Notes: generated by a model not told the origin, from the letters alone. Shown: positions 1 through 8,429, counted from the first letter of the stretch. The stretch is 19,752 nt of DNA from CALEUX01 sp964521525 (GCA_964521525.1 CAZFTD010000052.1:1-19752); one strand, 5' to 3'. Numbers and translations are program-made.

Positions 1-2909
1 GAGGCCAAAAAATGAGATTTAATAAAAGGGTGCTCGGGGTCTTCAAAAACAGGATCGAATTTCTGAATTAACTCATAATCATACTGTATAACCCGACTTG
101 AAAAAATATCGTTCGACCTTCTTACAAATCTTTCCAATCCTTCGTTGTGATACTCATTTCTTAAATTTGTTAACCAGACTTCCCCTCCGTTTAATTGCAT
201 TAGCTCCTGCTTTTTTAATTCCATGCCTTCATCAGCCTTTCGGTAAAGACCAACATAAAAACTTCTTATGCTGTCGAGATGCAGCATTAAGTTGGCACGA
301 GCTGTTGTATCAAATTTTTCGGTAGTTAACAGGTTGGTATTTGCAAAATGCAAGCCCGGCATATTCTTATTATTATGTCGCGTTAATTCATTCGAAATTA
401 GTTTTAAAACGCCTTTTTTATCTTTTTCCGATTCCAGCCTGTCGTACCTTTTTAACTGGTTTTTTAATTCCGGAAGCCAAAAATCCTTGCGGTAGGTTGC
501 AATACTTTTCAGTTTCTCGTTAACAAAGAAATTCTTTTGGTATTCGTTGCTTTTATAATTTTCAACGGCAATGGCCTCAAATGCCCAGCGGGCCGTTATT
601 AATTCTCCATACCAGGGAATGTTTTTGGTCGAGGATAAGTTGGGATTTAACTGGTCGTAACTTACAAATACACCACTGAGTATTAATTGAGGAATAATTA
701 AAAACGGGATTAGTATATAAATATTGACGGTTTTCTTAAAACTATCGGAAATATTTAATCCCAGTAAATTGGCAAAAACAGACGATGAAAACAATATTAT
801 CCAGTAGTTAAAACCCATTCCTTTGATTTCCATAATTGAATTGCCCACTAAAACAAACAACCCGGTTTGTATGGCTGATAAACATGCAAGAATAATAACT
901 TTGGAAACAATGTAACTGAATCTACTTAAATTTAAAAAGGATTCTCGTTTCAGAATTTTCCGATCGCTGATGATTTCTTCTCCACTATCCGACAACCCAA
1001 TAAAAATGGCTATAATGATGGCTATAATATTGTAAATGGTTAGGTTAGGGTTTTTATAAAATATGTATTCGCCCGATGAACCTGCGCCAACCTCAAAATA
1101 CAAAATCAATGATGCCAGAATAAGTGCAAGAACTGGCGATTCCAACAGGTTGATGAACAGATACTGCCGGTTAACCAATTTCGATAATACATCTCGGGTA
1201 AGGAATATTGATAGTTGTTTAAATCGATTGGGGATACTAAAATTAATTGGGGGCAATTCTCCAGTTGTTCCAACAACTTGGTCGTCTGCTTTCTGATGGT
1301 CTTTATACGATTTGTACCATTCATCGGCAGCAATTTTCCTGGTTGGTGTAGGATTGCCATACTCGTCCATTATATGGCTGTTCAGAATTGTCAGAATTTG
1401 TTCAGGACTAACATTGCCACATAAAGGGCACTCAGTTTCTTCACGGTTTACATGGTTAATGCACTTCTTAAAATAGTTGATCGACTCAACGGCATCGCCA
1501 TTATACACCAGATAACCACCAGTATCCAATACCAGCAATTGGTCAAGCATTTTAAAAATATCCGACGAAGGCTGGTGAATTACCACAAATATTAATTTAC
1601 CTTTTAGTGTCAGTTCTTTTAAAAGGTCCATAATGTTCTCGGAATCACGCGAAGAAAGACCCGAAGTTGGTTCATCCAGAAACATTACTGCCGGCTCTCT
1701 TATCAATTCCAGTGCAATGTTCAATCGCTTTCGTTGTCCACCGCTGATAGCCGGATTTAAGGGGTTTCCAACTTTCATATGGCGTATATCATGCAAACCT
1801 AAAGCCACTAAAAGTTTGGTTACTTTTCGTTTTATATTGGGCGCCGATAGGTGATCGAAACAAAGTTTCGCATTGTAATAGAGGTTCTGCATCACCGTAA
1901 GGTCTTCCATCAATAAATCATCCTGCGAAACATATCCAATTAAGCCTTTAACTTTTGCCGGATTCTTATGAATGTCGATGCCATTGATGGTAACTTCACC
2001 TTTTTGTGGATGAAAAATACCTGTGAGTACATTGATTAACGTGCTTTTGCCGGCTCCTGAATCGCCCATTATGCCAACCAATCGGCCCGATTCAGTGGTA
2101 AAACTCATTGGGTGCAATGCCGTTTGACTCCTTTTGTAGCGGAACGACATTTCTTTAACCTCAAAGGTAAAAGGCTGACTTTGCACATCCTGATGAAACC
2201 GTGAGAAAATATCGGTATATGTTATTGGGGAAATTCTGGAGTGCCTGATGGAACTTCCCGGACGCAAAAAATGAATCCGGTTTTGCTGAAGAATTTGCCC
2301 GTTCAGGGTAAGGTCACTTCCTTTTTTCGATTTCAGTAACAAAAGGTTAGCCGACCGTATGTTGAGAAAGTATAGCTCGTCGCGCAGGTGTTCGCGGAAC
2401 AAATAGCCAGCTTGATTTTTAAAATCAGGATTACCTGTTACTATAATTAAGTCGTTATGCCACTTCTCGTTAAGAAAATTATTATTGACAAAATTAAAAA
2501 TAGCAAGATATTCGGGCTCATATATATTGAAGGTAACTGCAATGGTATTTACAAATTCAATTTCTGTAACTGAAATTCCTGATGCACCTGAGTGCAGAAA
2601 TTCCAATAACTGGATAAGAACGATAAGTTTTTGATAATGTGTTAATTCTTCGTTTATAGAAGTAGCAATTTTCAGAACCTTTACTGAACTGGCTGAATAA
2701 ACTTTCTGAATTTTATCTTTTTCTTTTAGCTTCGACTGGTGTTCTTTTACAAATTCATCAAAAAGTAAAAGATATTCTTCAACCAGTTTGTTATTTAATT
2801 GCTGGGCCAGATAATCTTTTACAATGCTACGGCGTACTTCATCGTTCTGATTTGGAGAAGATACCAGTGCAAAAAGCTGCATTAAAGCCTTTAGAATACC
2901 TTCACTCAT
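1..2909 (-). CDS. ABCG-like ABC transporter, ATPase-permease fusion with TerB-like N-terminus (3' end beyond window)
   Basis: The frame is open from an ATG at 2909 to the left edge of the window, about 969 codons with no stop, so the C-terminus is missing. Residues 1-130 are helical and acidic and resemble TerB-like domains (inference). A small beta-rich segment follows at about 185-245. The nucleotide-binding domain is complete: Walker A GDSGAGKST at 282-290, signature SGGQRKRL at 389-396, Walker B VMFLDEP at 408-414 and H-loop His445. A CPLCG motif sits just after the ATPase. About five hydrophobic segments follow at roughly 583-604, 620-640, 663-687, 700-717 and 729-748, then a long charged region. 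ATPase before permease is the ABCG (white-like) order, and this would be an inner-membrane exporter. The substrate cannot be told. It probably shares a transcript with the small secreted protein 46 bases upstream. Confidence 0.9.
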   Translation of the reverse strand, partial: MSEGILKALMQLFALVSSPNQNDEVRRSIVKDYLAQQLNNKLVEEYLLLFDEFVKEHQSKLKEKDKIQKVYSASSVKVLKIATSINEELTHYQKLIVLIQLLEFLHSGASGISVTEIEFVNTIAVTFNIYEPEYLAIFNFVNNNFLNEKWHNDLIIVTGNPDFKNQAGYLFREHLRDELYFLNIRSANLLLLKSKKGSDLTLNGQILQQNRIHFLRPGSSIRHSRISPITYTDIFSRFHQDVQSQPFTFEVKEMSFRYKRSQTALHPMSFTTESGRLVGIMGDSGAGKSTLINVLTGIFHPQKGEVTINGIDIHKNPAKVKGLIGYVSQDDLLMEDLTVMQNLYYNAKLCFDHLSAPNIKRKVTKLLVALGLHDIRHMKVGNPLNPAISGGQRKRLNIALELIREPAVMFLDEPTSGLSSRDSENIMDLLKELTLKGKLIFVVIHQPSSDIFKMLDQLLVLDTGGYLVYNGDAVESINYFKKCINHVNREETECPLCGNVSPEQILTILNSHIMDEYGNPTPTRKIAADEWYKSYKDHQKADDQVVGTTGELPPINFSIPNRFKQLSIFLTRDVLSKLVNRQYLFINLLESPVLALILASLILYFEVGAGSSGEYIFYKNPNLTIYNIIAIIIAIFIGLSDSGEEIISDRKILKRESFLNLSRFSYIVSKVIILACLSAIQTGLFVLVGNSIMEIKGMGFNYWIILFSSSVFANLLGLNISDSFKKTVNIYILIPFLIIPQLILSGVFVSYDQLNPNLSSTKNIPWYGELITARWAFEAIAVENYKSNEYQKNFFVNEKLKSIATYRKDFWLPELKNQLKRYDRLESEKDKKGVLKLISNELTRHNNKNMPGLHFANTNLLTTEKFDTTARANLMLHLDSIRSFYVGLYRKADEGMELKKQELMQLNGGEVWLTNLRNEYHNEGLERFVRRSNDIFSSRVIQYDYELIQKFDPVFEDPEHPFIKSHFLA

Positions 2910-2955
2910 ATCAGAAACAATTTATTTTGTGTGAGAGATATTTGAATAATAGATA

Positions 2956-3384
2956 TTACTCATTATAACGAAAGCCAACTAGCAACAATGCCATTCCCGA
3001 TGTCGCCACTTCTTTATTTAGTTTTGCTTCAATAATGCATTCCATCGAGCCTTCCATCTTAAAATCCCATAAACTTACATGTTTATAATTGGCATTGGAA
3101 AAAAGAAGATTGCGATTGGTATCGTAAACCGAGAATTGAATAAGGTATGGTTCGTAAGTGCATGACACAATTCGATATGTATTACCACTGAAGAATGTGG
3201 CTCTGAATTCAGCAACTTCATCACCGGTCAGTAAAGCTTTCATGGAGCGGTCGCCCAATACAAAAGGAGCACGCACACTATCAATACAGCCTTTGATTAA
3301 CTGGTCTTCCTGAGAGTTTATCCCTGTTGGAACTATGAAGCTAACAATTAATAAAAGCAGAAAAAAAGTAATTTTTCTATTCAT
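2956..3384 (-). CDS. Small secreted protein, paralog of the gene at 16882
   Basis: Function unknown. The 142-residue product starts with a clear signal peptide (MNRKITFFLLLLIVSF) ending near INSQ. The mature part is about 115 residues with beta-strand character and contains FFSGNTYRIV, YDTNRNLLFSNA and LWDF. These align in order with FFEGEEYRLV, LDDQRNVIFDNA and VWDF in the protein at 16882-17337, so the two are paralogs. The frame could be extended to a TTG at 3417 or an ATG at 3408. A -7 box at 3415-3422 would put transcription start near 3408-3411, which favours the ATG at 3384, where the signal peptide begins. The transporter gene begins 46 bases downstream on the same strand, so a shared transcript and a periplasmic role near it are possible. 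Confidence 0.8.
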   Translation of the reverse strand: MNRKITFFLLLLIVSFIVPTGINSQEDQLIKGCIDSVRAPFVLGDRSMKALLTGDEVAEFRATFFSGNTYRIVSCTYEPYLIQFSVYDTNRNLLFSNANYKHVSLWDFKMEGSMECIIEAKLNKEVATSGMALLLVGFRYNE

Positions 3385-3414
3385 TTTTTTGGCTTTATGG
3401 TCAGTCATTGTTCC

Positions 3415-3422
3415 CAAAGTTA
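3415..3422 (-). promoter_or_regulatory. Putative Bacteroidota -7 promoter box
   Basis: Read on the minus strand this is TAACTTTG, an exact match to TAnnTTTG. No convincing -33 TTTG lies 18-21 bases upstream. It sits about 30 bases before the ATG at 3384 and inside the longer reading frame, so it helps choose the start of the small secreted protein. Confidence 0.4.
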
Positions 3423-3614
3423 TCTAAAACATTGAATAAATTAAATAGTTAGCTAATATTTTTTCCTTGTTTCAATACGAAAAGCGAAAATTTGTCAAAA
3501 AATCAAAGGGCAGGCATGATAAATAGTTACTTTAAACTAAAGATATTTAGATTGTTAATATTATTGTGGAGCTTTTATTTGAGAAAATGATTTCTTTCGT
3601 CAAAAAAAAATAAT

Positions 3615-4175
3615 TCAATAATAAACCAGAAATAAAATTAACGGAATTGCTATTCCTAAGCCTGTAAGCCAGGCTCCACGACCGGTGATACTGTTTTTCC
3701 CTTTTAAAATAAATAATCCTGTGATGGCAATTACAATGAGTGCCCCGCAAAATATATCGGAGAACCATTTCCACCAATTGCCGGGGTTGTAATGAAGGAA
3801 GTTGACCTGATTAAATATCGGTCGTTTTTTTATGGTTTCAACCAATACCAGGTTGGTGTTAAAATCCAGTTGAACAGAACCGCCATCCTGTAAGAATATT
3901 TTTGTCACTCCGGGAGCGGGCTGGTAATGACTTTTATAATTATTATCCTCTTTCCAGATGCTTAGATACTCAATTATGGCTTCCTTATCATTACTTTGTA
4001 GTGATTTGTTAGGTGTGAACTCAGATTCAATCCGGTTAATGATATAATTCGGATTCCAGTCTTTTCTGTGATTCAATGCAATTCCCGATAGCGCATAAAT
4101 AATTACCATACCGGTAAAGAAATAACCCAAATCGCGATGTAAAACCCTGTTGTATTTTCTCCAGTTTAGGTTCAT
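3615..4175 (-). CDS. PepSY-associated TM helix protein
   Basis: A 186-residue membrane protein of the PepSY-associated transmembrane type. One helix lies at about 16-35 (YFFTGMVIIYALSGIAL), then a soluble extracytoplasmic region of about 95 residues, then two helices at about 141-157 and 168-185. Conserved-looking histidines sit at the membrane edges: His13 (VLHRDLGY), His36 (LNHRKDW) and His128 (NFLHYNP). Relatives are often found near iron or haem uptake genes, and such histidines could bind haem, but that is inference and no such gene is visible here. The length suits the short form of the family and nothing looks truncated. The lipoprotein gene upstream is separated from it by an intrinsic terminator, so it may have its own promoter, which I could not find. 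Confidence 0.8.
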   Translation of the reverse strand: MNLNWRKYNRVLHRDLGYFFTGMVIIYALSGIALNHRKDWNPNYIINRIESEFTPNKSLQSNDKEAIIEYLSIWKEDNNYKSHYQPAPGVTKIFLQDGGSVQLDFNTNLVLVETIKKRPIFNQVNFLHYNPGNWWKWFSDIFCGALIVIAITGLFILKGKNSITGRGAWLTGLGIAIPLILFLVYY

Positions 4176-4206
4176 ATTCTATATTTATTGTTTTAATGCT
4201 GATGTG

Positions 4207-4251
4207 AAAAAAAACGTATAAAACCAACATTTAAGCCGGTTTTATACGTTT
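4207..4251 (-). terminator. Intrinsic terminator of the lipoprotein gene
   Basis: Perfect 14-bp arms, AAACGTATAAAACC at 4212-4225 and its complement at 4238-4251, enclose a 12-nt loop. On the minus strand the hairpin runs into a T tract of eight (the A run at 4207-4214). It begins 27 bases after the lipoprotein stop codon and ends before the PepSY gene, so the two genes are at least partly uncoupled. Confidence 0.85.
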
Positions 4252-4277
4252 AGTAATATTCTGGTTTTAAAAACCGG

Positions 4278-4739
4278 TTAGTTTTCAACAACTTTATAAG
4301 CTGTACAATTTAAAATAAACGATTTCGATTTGCTTTCGGTTTCGCAACTGTGTTCTTCACCTTCCTGATGTACATGCTCTTCAGTTTCCTTTGCAGTTAA
4401 CAGGCCGGTAACAACTACCTGCGAACCGGTTAGTTCTTTTTCAAAACCTGAAATGTCTCCATCAGCAAGCACTTGTACCAACTGATCTTCATTGGTACCC
4501 TGAATAAACATTTTTTTGCCACTATGACGGCAGGTATGAACACAAAGACCTTTTAAAGAAACTGTTTTATTAACAAAATCATCTGGGGAGGCCAAAAGTT
4601 CTTCAACAGTAACGTATTCAACTTCAGACGATTTCAATTCTGAATTGCAGCACTTGTCAGCAGAGGCTTCTTTTTTACCTGAAAAATTACACGCTGTAAG
4701 CGCAAAAATAAGGATCAATAAAAATAGGATGTTTTTCAT
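4278..4739 (-). CDS. Cys/His-rich lipoprotein, probable OB-fold
   Basis: A 153-residue lipoprotein of unknown function. The signal sequence ends in the lipobox LTAC, with Cys17 as the lipidation site. The body contains the segment GLCVHTCRHSGKKMFI (residues 64-79), followed by beta-strand segments that resemble a small OB-fold (VQVLADGDI, SQVVVTGLL). Potential metal ligands are numerous: Cys30-Cys31, Cys66, His68, Cys70, His72, and a late cluster EHVHQEGEEHSC (121-132). Binding of a metal or a thiol-redox role is inferred from these residues only. It is divergent from clpB, with a likely -7 box at 4767-4774, and its transcript should stop at the hairpin at 4207-4251. The PepSY membrane protein downstream may be a functional neighbour even though the transcript is punctuated. 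Confidence 0.8.
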   Translation of the reverse strand: MKNILFLLILIFALTACNFSGKKEASADKCCNSELKSSEVEYVTVEELLASPDDFVNKTVSLKGLCVHTCRHSGKKMFIQGTNEDQLVQVLADGDISGFEKELTGSQVVVTGLLTAKETEEHVHQEGEEHSCETESKSKSFILNCTAYKVVEN

Positions 4740-4766
4740 TGTTATGAGTTTTAATAGTTTCAGGTG

Positions 4767-4774
4767 CGAATTTA
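4767..4774 (-). promoter_or_regulatory. Putative -7 box for the lipoprotein gene
   Basis: On the minus strand this reads TAAATTCG followed by CACC, a 7-of-8 match to TAnnTTTG. It lies 28 bases before the ATG at 4739, giving a leader of roughly 20 nt. The -33 element is not convincing. Confidence 0.35.
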
Positions 4775-4806
4775 ATGGTTTTTATATTAATGTGGAACCA
4801 ACTCAG

Positions 4807-4822
4807 CCTGATTTGCATCAGG
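4807..4822. repeat. Small inverted repeat in the divergent lipoprotein-clpB spacer
   Basis: CCTGAT at 4807-4812 and ATCAGG at 4817-4822 enclose a TTGC loop. It lies between the two divergent genes and could be an operator for either, or chance. It does not resemble the CIRCE heat-shock operator. Confidence 0.3.
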
Positions 4823-4923
4823 TAAAACTGAAAAAATGACATAAAAAACTCAAGAAAAAATGTCAATTTAACAGCATTTTGTGGTTGGCAATGGTTTTGT
4901 ATAAAATCAGAAAAAATGAAGTT

Positions 4924-7515
4924 ATGAATTTGAATCAATTTACCATAAAAGCACAGGAAACCGTTCAACAGGCCTTTCAAATTGCTGATGGCATGAATCA
5001 TCAGGCAATTGAGACCGGCCATTTGTTGAAAGGATTAATGGAAACCGAGGAAGGTNNNNNNNNNNCCCTGCACCTCTTTAATAAACTGGGATTGCCACAA
5101 ATAACTCCAATTCTTGATAAAATTGTTGAGTCGTACCCAAAAGTTACAGGAGGTGAGCCGTATCTGGGACGTTCGGCCAGTGATGCCTTGCAAAAGGCAT
5201 TGAAATTTTCAAAAGAGATGGGCGATCAGTTTGCAAGCATTGAGCATATACTTTTGGCTTTAGTTTCGGGATCCGACTCTGTTGCCAAAATGCTTAAAGA
5301 TGCCGGTGCTTCTGAATCGGAGCTTAAGAAAGCGATTCAAGAGCTTAGAAAGGGAAGTACCGTTAATAGTCAAACAGCTGAAGACACCTATAATGCTTTG
5401 AATCGATTTGCCATAAACCTTAACGAAAGAGCCCGCCTTGGAAAATTAGACCCGGTTATTGGACGTGATGAAGAAATCAGAAGGATTTTGCAAATCCTAT
5501 CGCGACGAACTAAAAACAACCCTATTTTAATAGGTGAACCCGGTGTTGGTAAAACTGCCATTGCCGAAGGTTTAGCTCACCGTATCATAAACGGAGACGT
5601 TCCTGAAAATCTTAAATCCAAACAAATTTTCTCTTTAGATATGGGAGCTCTTATTGCCGGGGCTAAATACAAAGGAGAATTTGAAGAACGACTAAAAGCC
5701 GTAGTTCAAGAAGTTATTGCCAGTGATGGAGAAATTGTTTTGTTTATTGATGAAATACACACTCTGGTAGGAGCTGGTAAAAGTGAAGGGGCCATGGATG
5801 CTGCCAATATTCTAAAACCTGCCCTTGCCCGTGGTGAATTGAGGGCCATTGGCGCTACCACACTTAACGAATATCAGAAATACTTTGAAAAGGATAAAGC
5901 CCTGGAGCGTCGTTTCCAGATTGTTATGGTTGATGAGCCCGATGTATTATCGTCAATATCTATTCTAAGGGGATTAAAGGAGCGGTACGAATCGCATCAT
6001 AAGGTACGTATACTCGATGAGGCCATTATAGCATCGGTTGAGTTATCGAAACGATACATTTCTGACCGCTTTTTACCCGATAAGGCCATCGATTTAATCG
6101 ATGAGGCAGCTTCACGTTTGCGACTTGAAATGAATTCGGTACCTGAGGAGATTGACGAAATAGAAAGACGCATCAAACAAATGGAGATTGAACGTGAGGC
6201 CATTAAAAGGGAAGGCGATAAGCCGAAACTTGATAAACTCTCGCGCGAAATAGCCGAGCTAAAGGAGCAGCGTTCTGTATTACGCTCAAAATGGGAAGAA
6301 GAGCGTAAAATTATAGACCTTATTCAGAAACAGAAATCTGACATTGAAACATTTCGTTTTGATGCCGACAAAGCCGAGCGCGAAGGCAATTACGGTAAGG
6401 TAGCTGAATTGCGCTATGGCCGAATTAAAGAAGCCGAGCAAACCATCGAAAACCTAAAAACTAAATTACAGCAGATGCAGTTGGAGGGAGCCATGATTAA
6501 AGAAGAGGTTGATGCAGAAGATGTGGCTCAGGTGGTAAGTCGGTGGACTGGTATTCCGGTTAGCAAAATGCTGAAAAGTGAGCGTCAGAAATTGCTTGGC
6601 ATTGAACAGGAGTTGCACAAAAGGGTGATAGGACAGGATGAGGCCATCAGTGCCGTTGCCAATGCCATTCGCCGCAGCAGAGCCGGTCTTCAGGATGCCA
6701 AACGTCCTATTGGTTCGTTTATCTTTTTGGGTACAACCGGCGTTGGAAAAACAGAATTGGCCAAGGCCCTGGCCGGGTTCCTGTTCGACGATGATAACCT
6801 GATGACACGTATTGATATGTCGGAATATCAGGAGCGGCATTCAGTTTCACGGTTAGTGGGTGCTCCTCCGGGGTATGTTGGATACGATGAAGGCGGACAG
6901 CTTACCGAGGCTGTACGACGAAAACCATACTCTGTGGTTTTGCTGGATGAAATAGAAAAAGCACATCCCGATGTTTTCAATATTCTGCTTCAGGTTTTGG
7001 ATGATGGCCGTTTAACCGACAACAAAGGACGTGTGGTCGATTTTAAAAATACCATTGTTATTATGACTTCCAATCTGGGGTCACATTTGTTGCAAAATGA
7101 AATAGATTTATCGAATGGCGAAGGATTCGATGAAAAGAAGGCTGAACAGGCCAGGCAAAAAGTAATGGAACTTTTAAAACAAACCATACGACCGGAGTTT
7201 TTAAACAGAATTGATGAAATCATTCTGTTCACACCATTGAGTAAAGCGCAGATTCGCGAAGTTGTTAAACTTCAGTTTTCTGAAGTAGCCAAAATGCTTG
7301 CCGGGCAAGGCGTGCAAATCAGTATTACTGATGCGGCAGTTGATTGGATAGTCAACAAAGGTTTCGACCCTTTATATGGCGCACGCCCAATAAAGAGAAC
7401 CATACAGCGGTCGCTACTCAATGATTTGTCGCAAATGATTTTATCCGGCAAAATAGATAAGGATAAAACTATAATAGTCGATTGTGACGGTGGAAAGCTG
7501 AACTTTTTGAATTGA
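4924..7515 (+). CDS. clpB: ATP-dependent disaggregase ClpB
   Basis: ClpB is a hexameric AAA+ chaperone that, with DnaK, pulls polypeptides out of aggregates in the cytoplasm. The protein is 863 residues, normal for the family. The N-terminal repeat domain covers about 1-150. NBD1 has Walker A GEPGVGKTA at 204-212 and Walker B LFIDEIH with Asp276 and Glu277. The coiled-coil middle domain spans about 400-520, which separates ClpB from ClpA. NBD2 has Walker A GTTGVGKTE at 603-611, pore loop GAPPGYVGYDEGG, and Walker B VLLDEIEKAH with Asp675 and Glu676. The ATG at 4924 (MNLNQFTIKAQE) matches the family N-terminus; the frame could extend 15 codons upstream but without homology. Ten Ns at 5056-5065 hide about four residues of the N-domain. 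No CIRCE element or clear promoter was found upstream. Confidence 0.97.
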   Translation: MNLNQFTIKAQETVQQAFQIADGMNHQAIETGHLLKGLMETEEGXXXXLHLFNKLGLPQITPILDKIVESYPKVTGGEPYLGRSASDALQKALKFSKEMGDQFASIEHILLALVSGSDSVAKMLKDAGASESELKKAIQELRKGSTVNSQTAEDTYNALNRFAINLNERARLGKLDPVIGRDEEIRRILQILSRRTKNNPILIGEPGVGKTAIAEGLAHRIINGDVPENLKSKQIFSLDMGALIAGAKYKGEFEERLKAVVQEVIASDGEIVLFIDEIHTLVGAGKSEGAMDAANILKPALARGELRAIGATTLNEYQKYFEKDKALERRFQIVMVDEPDVLSSISILRGLKERYESHHKVRILDEAIIASVELSKRYISDRFLPDKAIDLIDEAASRLRLEMNSVPEEIDEIERRIKQMEIEREAIKREGDKPKLDKLSREIAELKEQRSVLRSKWEEERKIIDLIQKQKSDIETFRFDADKAEREGNYGKVAELRYGRIKEAEQTIENLKTKLQQMQLEGAMIKEEVDAEDVAQVVSRWTGIPVSKMLKSERQKLLGIEQELHKRVIGQDEAISAVANAIRRSRAGLQDAKRPIGSFIFLGTTGVGKTELAKALAGFLFDDDNLMTRIDMSEYQERHSVSRLVGAPPGYVGYDEGGQLTEAVRRKPYSVVLLDEIEKAHPDVFNILLQVLDDGRLTDNKGRVVDFKNTIVIMTSNLGSHLLQNEIDLSNGEGFDEKKAEQARQKVMELLKQTIRPEFLNRIDEIILFTPLSKAQIREVVKLQFSEVAKMLAGQGVQISITDAAVDWIVNKGFDPLYGARPIKRTIQRSLLNDLSQMILSGKIDKDKTIIVDCDGGKLNFLN
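5056..5065. other. Assembly gap (10 Ns) inside clpB
   Basis: Ten consecutive n characters interrupt the ClpB N-domain between EEG and LHLFNKLG. The frame is the same on both sides, so the true gap is 10 bases or differs from it by a multiple of three. The gene is otherwise intact. Confidence 0.99.
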
Positions 7516-7572
7516 AACAGCTTACAGAAAATGGCTGAAAATTTATAATTGTAACTGTTTAAGGTCAATAAG

Positions 7573-7621
7573 AAAACCGTAACCAAAGTTATCTTTCATA
7601 AATAACTTTGGTTACGGTTTT
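7573..7621. terminator. Bidirectional terminator between clpB and the STAS gene
   Basis: Perfect 20-bp arms, 7573-7592 (AAAACCGTAACCAAAGTTAT) and 7602-7621, enclose a 9-nt loop. The plus strand continues as a T tract to 7623, and the arm's A-rich outer end gives Ts on the minus strand. It lies between two convergent genes, 57 bases after the clpB stop and 18 bases after the STAS stop, and should stop both transcripts. Confidence 0.9.
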
Positions 7622-7638
7622 TTAATATGATGAATTTT

Positions 7639-7947
7639 CTAATGCGAAAAATCAAAAACCTTATCAAGTTTCATCAATGATAATAAGCCCATAACTTCCT
7701 TATTAACATTGGAGAGCATAAATGACCCGTTATTCTGACGTGCAGTTTTAAGGGCAGATATTAAAACTCCAATGCCTGTACTATCAATAAACCGGATGTT
7801 CTCCAAATTTAAAACTAAATTGAAATGGTTTTTCTCAAGTACTCTGGTGAGTTCGTCCTTAACAACTGGTGCTACAGGAGCATTTAACCTGTCGGTACCC
7901 TCAAGGGTGCCTATTTGCATGTTGTTTTTGTAATCGAGTTTCAACAT
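7639..7947 (-). CDS. STAS-domain anti-sigma factor antagonist-like protein
   Basis: A 102-residue single STAS domain of the SpoIIAA/RsbV type. The phosphorylation motif is intact: FIDSTGIGVLISALK, with Ser56 the predicted phosphoacceptor. In characterised systems such a protein, when unphosphorylated, binds an anti-sigma or other switch kinase and releases its partner; a PP2C phosphatase resets it. Neither a switch kinase nor a phosphatase is in the window, so the partner is unknown and the output could be something other than a sigma factor. It starts 2 bases after the stop of the Hpt gene, which implies translational coupling and a joint role. The shared terminator lies just past its stop. 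Confidence 0.9.
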   Translation of the reverse strand: MLKLDYKNNMQIGTLEGTDRLNAPVAPVVKDELTRVLEKNHFNLVLNLENIRFIDSTGIGVLISALKTARQNNGSFMLSNVNKEVMGLLSLMKLDKVFDFSH

Positions 7948-7949
7948 GA

Positions 7950-8429
7950 TTAATTCCTTTCTAAAACCGTTTTAAGTTCTTTACATGCTGTTTGGCATGT
8001 TTTATTAAATCTATTAATAATTGAAACAACAGTCTCTTCGTTTGCATTTTCTTTAACCCAATCCTGTCGTAGCTTTGGGTAACTTTCTAAACCCCTTGTT
8101 AATTGACTTAACTCTTCCTGTTCTCTCGAATCGGGATTCTGAATTTGTTTTAGTTCATTAATTCTGAATTGTTTTGCAACCAATTCAAGATTTTTCAAAT
8201 CGGTATTTCCTAAAGCATTCATGCCCATTGATATAACCGAAGATTTTGCCTTGTGAGCCAATGCGGCAATGCCTTTCCAGTCTTTTTGGGATAAATAATT
8301 ATCCAGTCCTTCAGTAAACTCAGGAACCTGTTCCAGAAAAATGGTAATCAGTTCTTTAATAATTTCCACATCCCCGTCGGCGATGCTTTCAAGATAGGTT
8401 AAATCTATTTCCTGAAAACTGTTTGACAT
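7950..8429 (-). CDS. Histidine phosphotransfer (Hpt) domain protein
   Basis: A 159-residue cytoplasmic protein. The Hpt helix carries the phosphorylatable histidine in the motif LAHKAKSSVISMG (His59), and the preceding helices (IKELITIFLEQVPEFTEGLDNYL) fit the Hpt four-helix bundle. Hpt domains shuttle phosphate between receiver domains of hybrid kinases and response regulators. The C-terminal part (about 110-159) is helical with two Cys residues (TCQTACKEL) and is not recognised. The start is set at 8429 (MSNSFQEIDLTYLE); a longer in-frame start at 8561 would add a hydrophobic, low-complexity 44-residue extension, but an exact -7 box at 8472-8479 lies inside it. It is the first gene of a two-gene operon with the STAS protein. 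Confidence 0.88.
   Translation of the reverse strand: MSNSFQEIDLTYLESIADGDVEIIKELITIFLEQVPEFTEGLDNYLSQKDWKGIAALAHKAKSSVISMGMNALGNTDLKNLELVAKQFRINELKQIQNPDSREQEELSQLTRGLESYPKLRQDWVKENANEETVVSIINRFNKTCQTACKELKTVLERN

Noticed and set aside
98..1854. Short plus-strand open frames at the left edge
   Set aside because: They lie entirely antisense to the ABC transporter gene, which has a full set of ATPase motifs; they show no family features.
4740..4923. CIRCE-type heat-shock operator upstream of clpB
   Set aside because: The TTAGCACTC-N9-GAGTGCTAA repeat is absent; the small CCTGAT inverted repeat is different and short.
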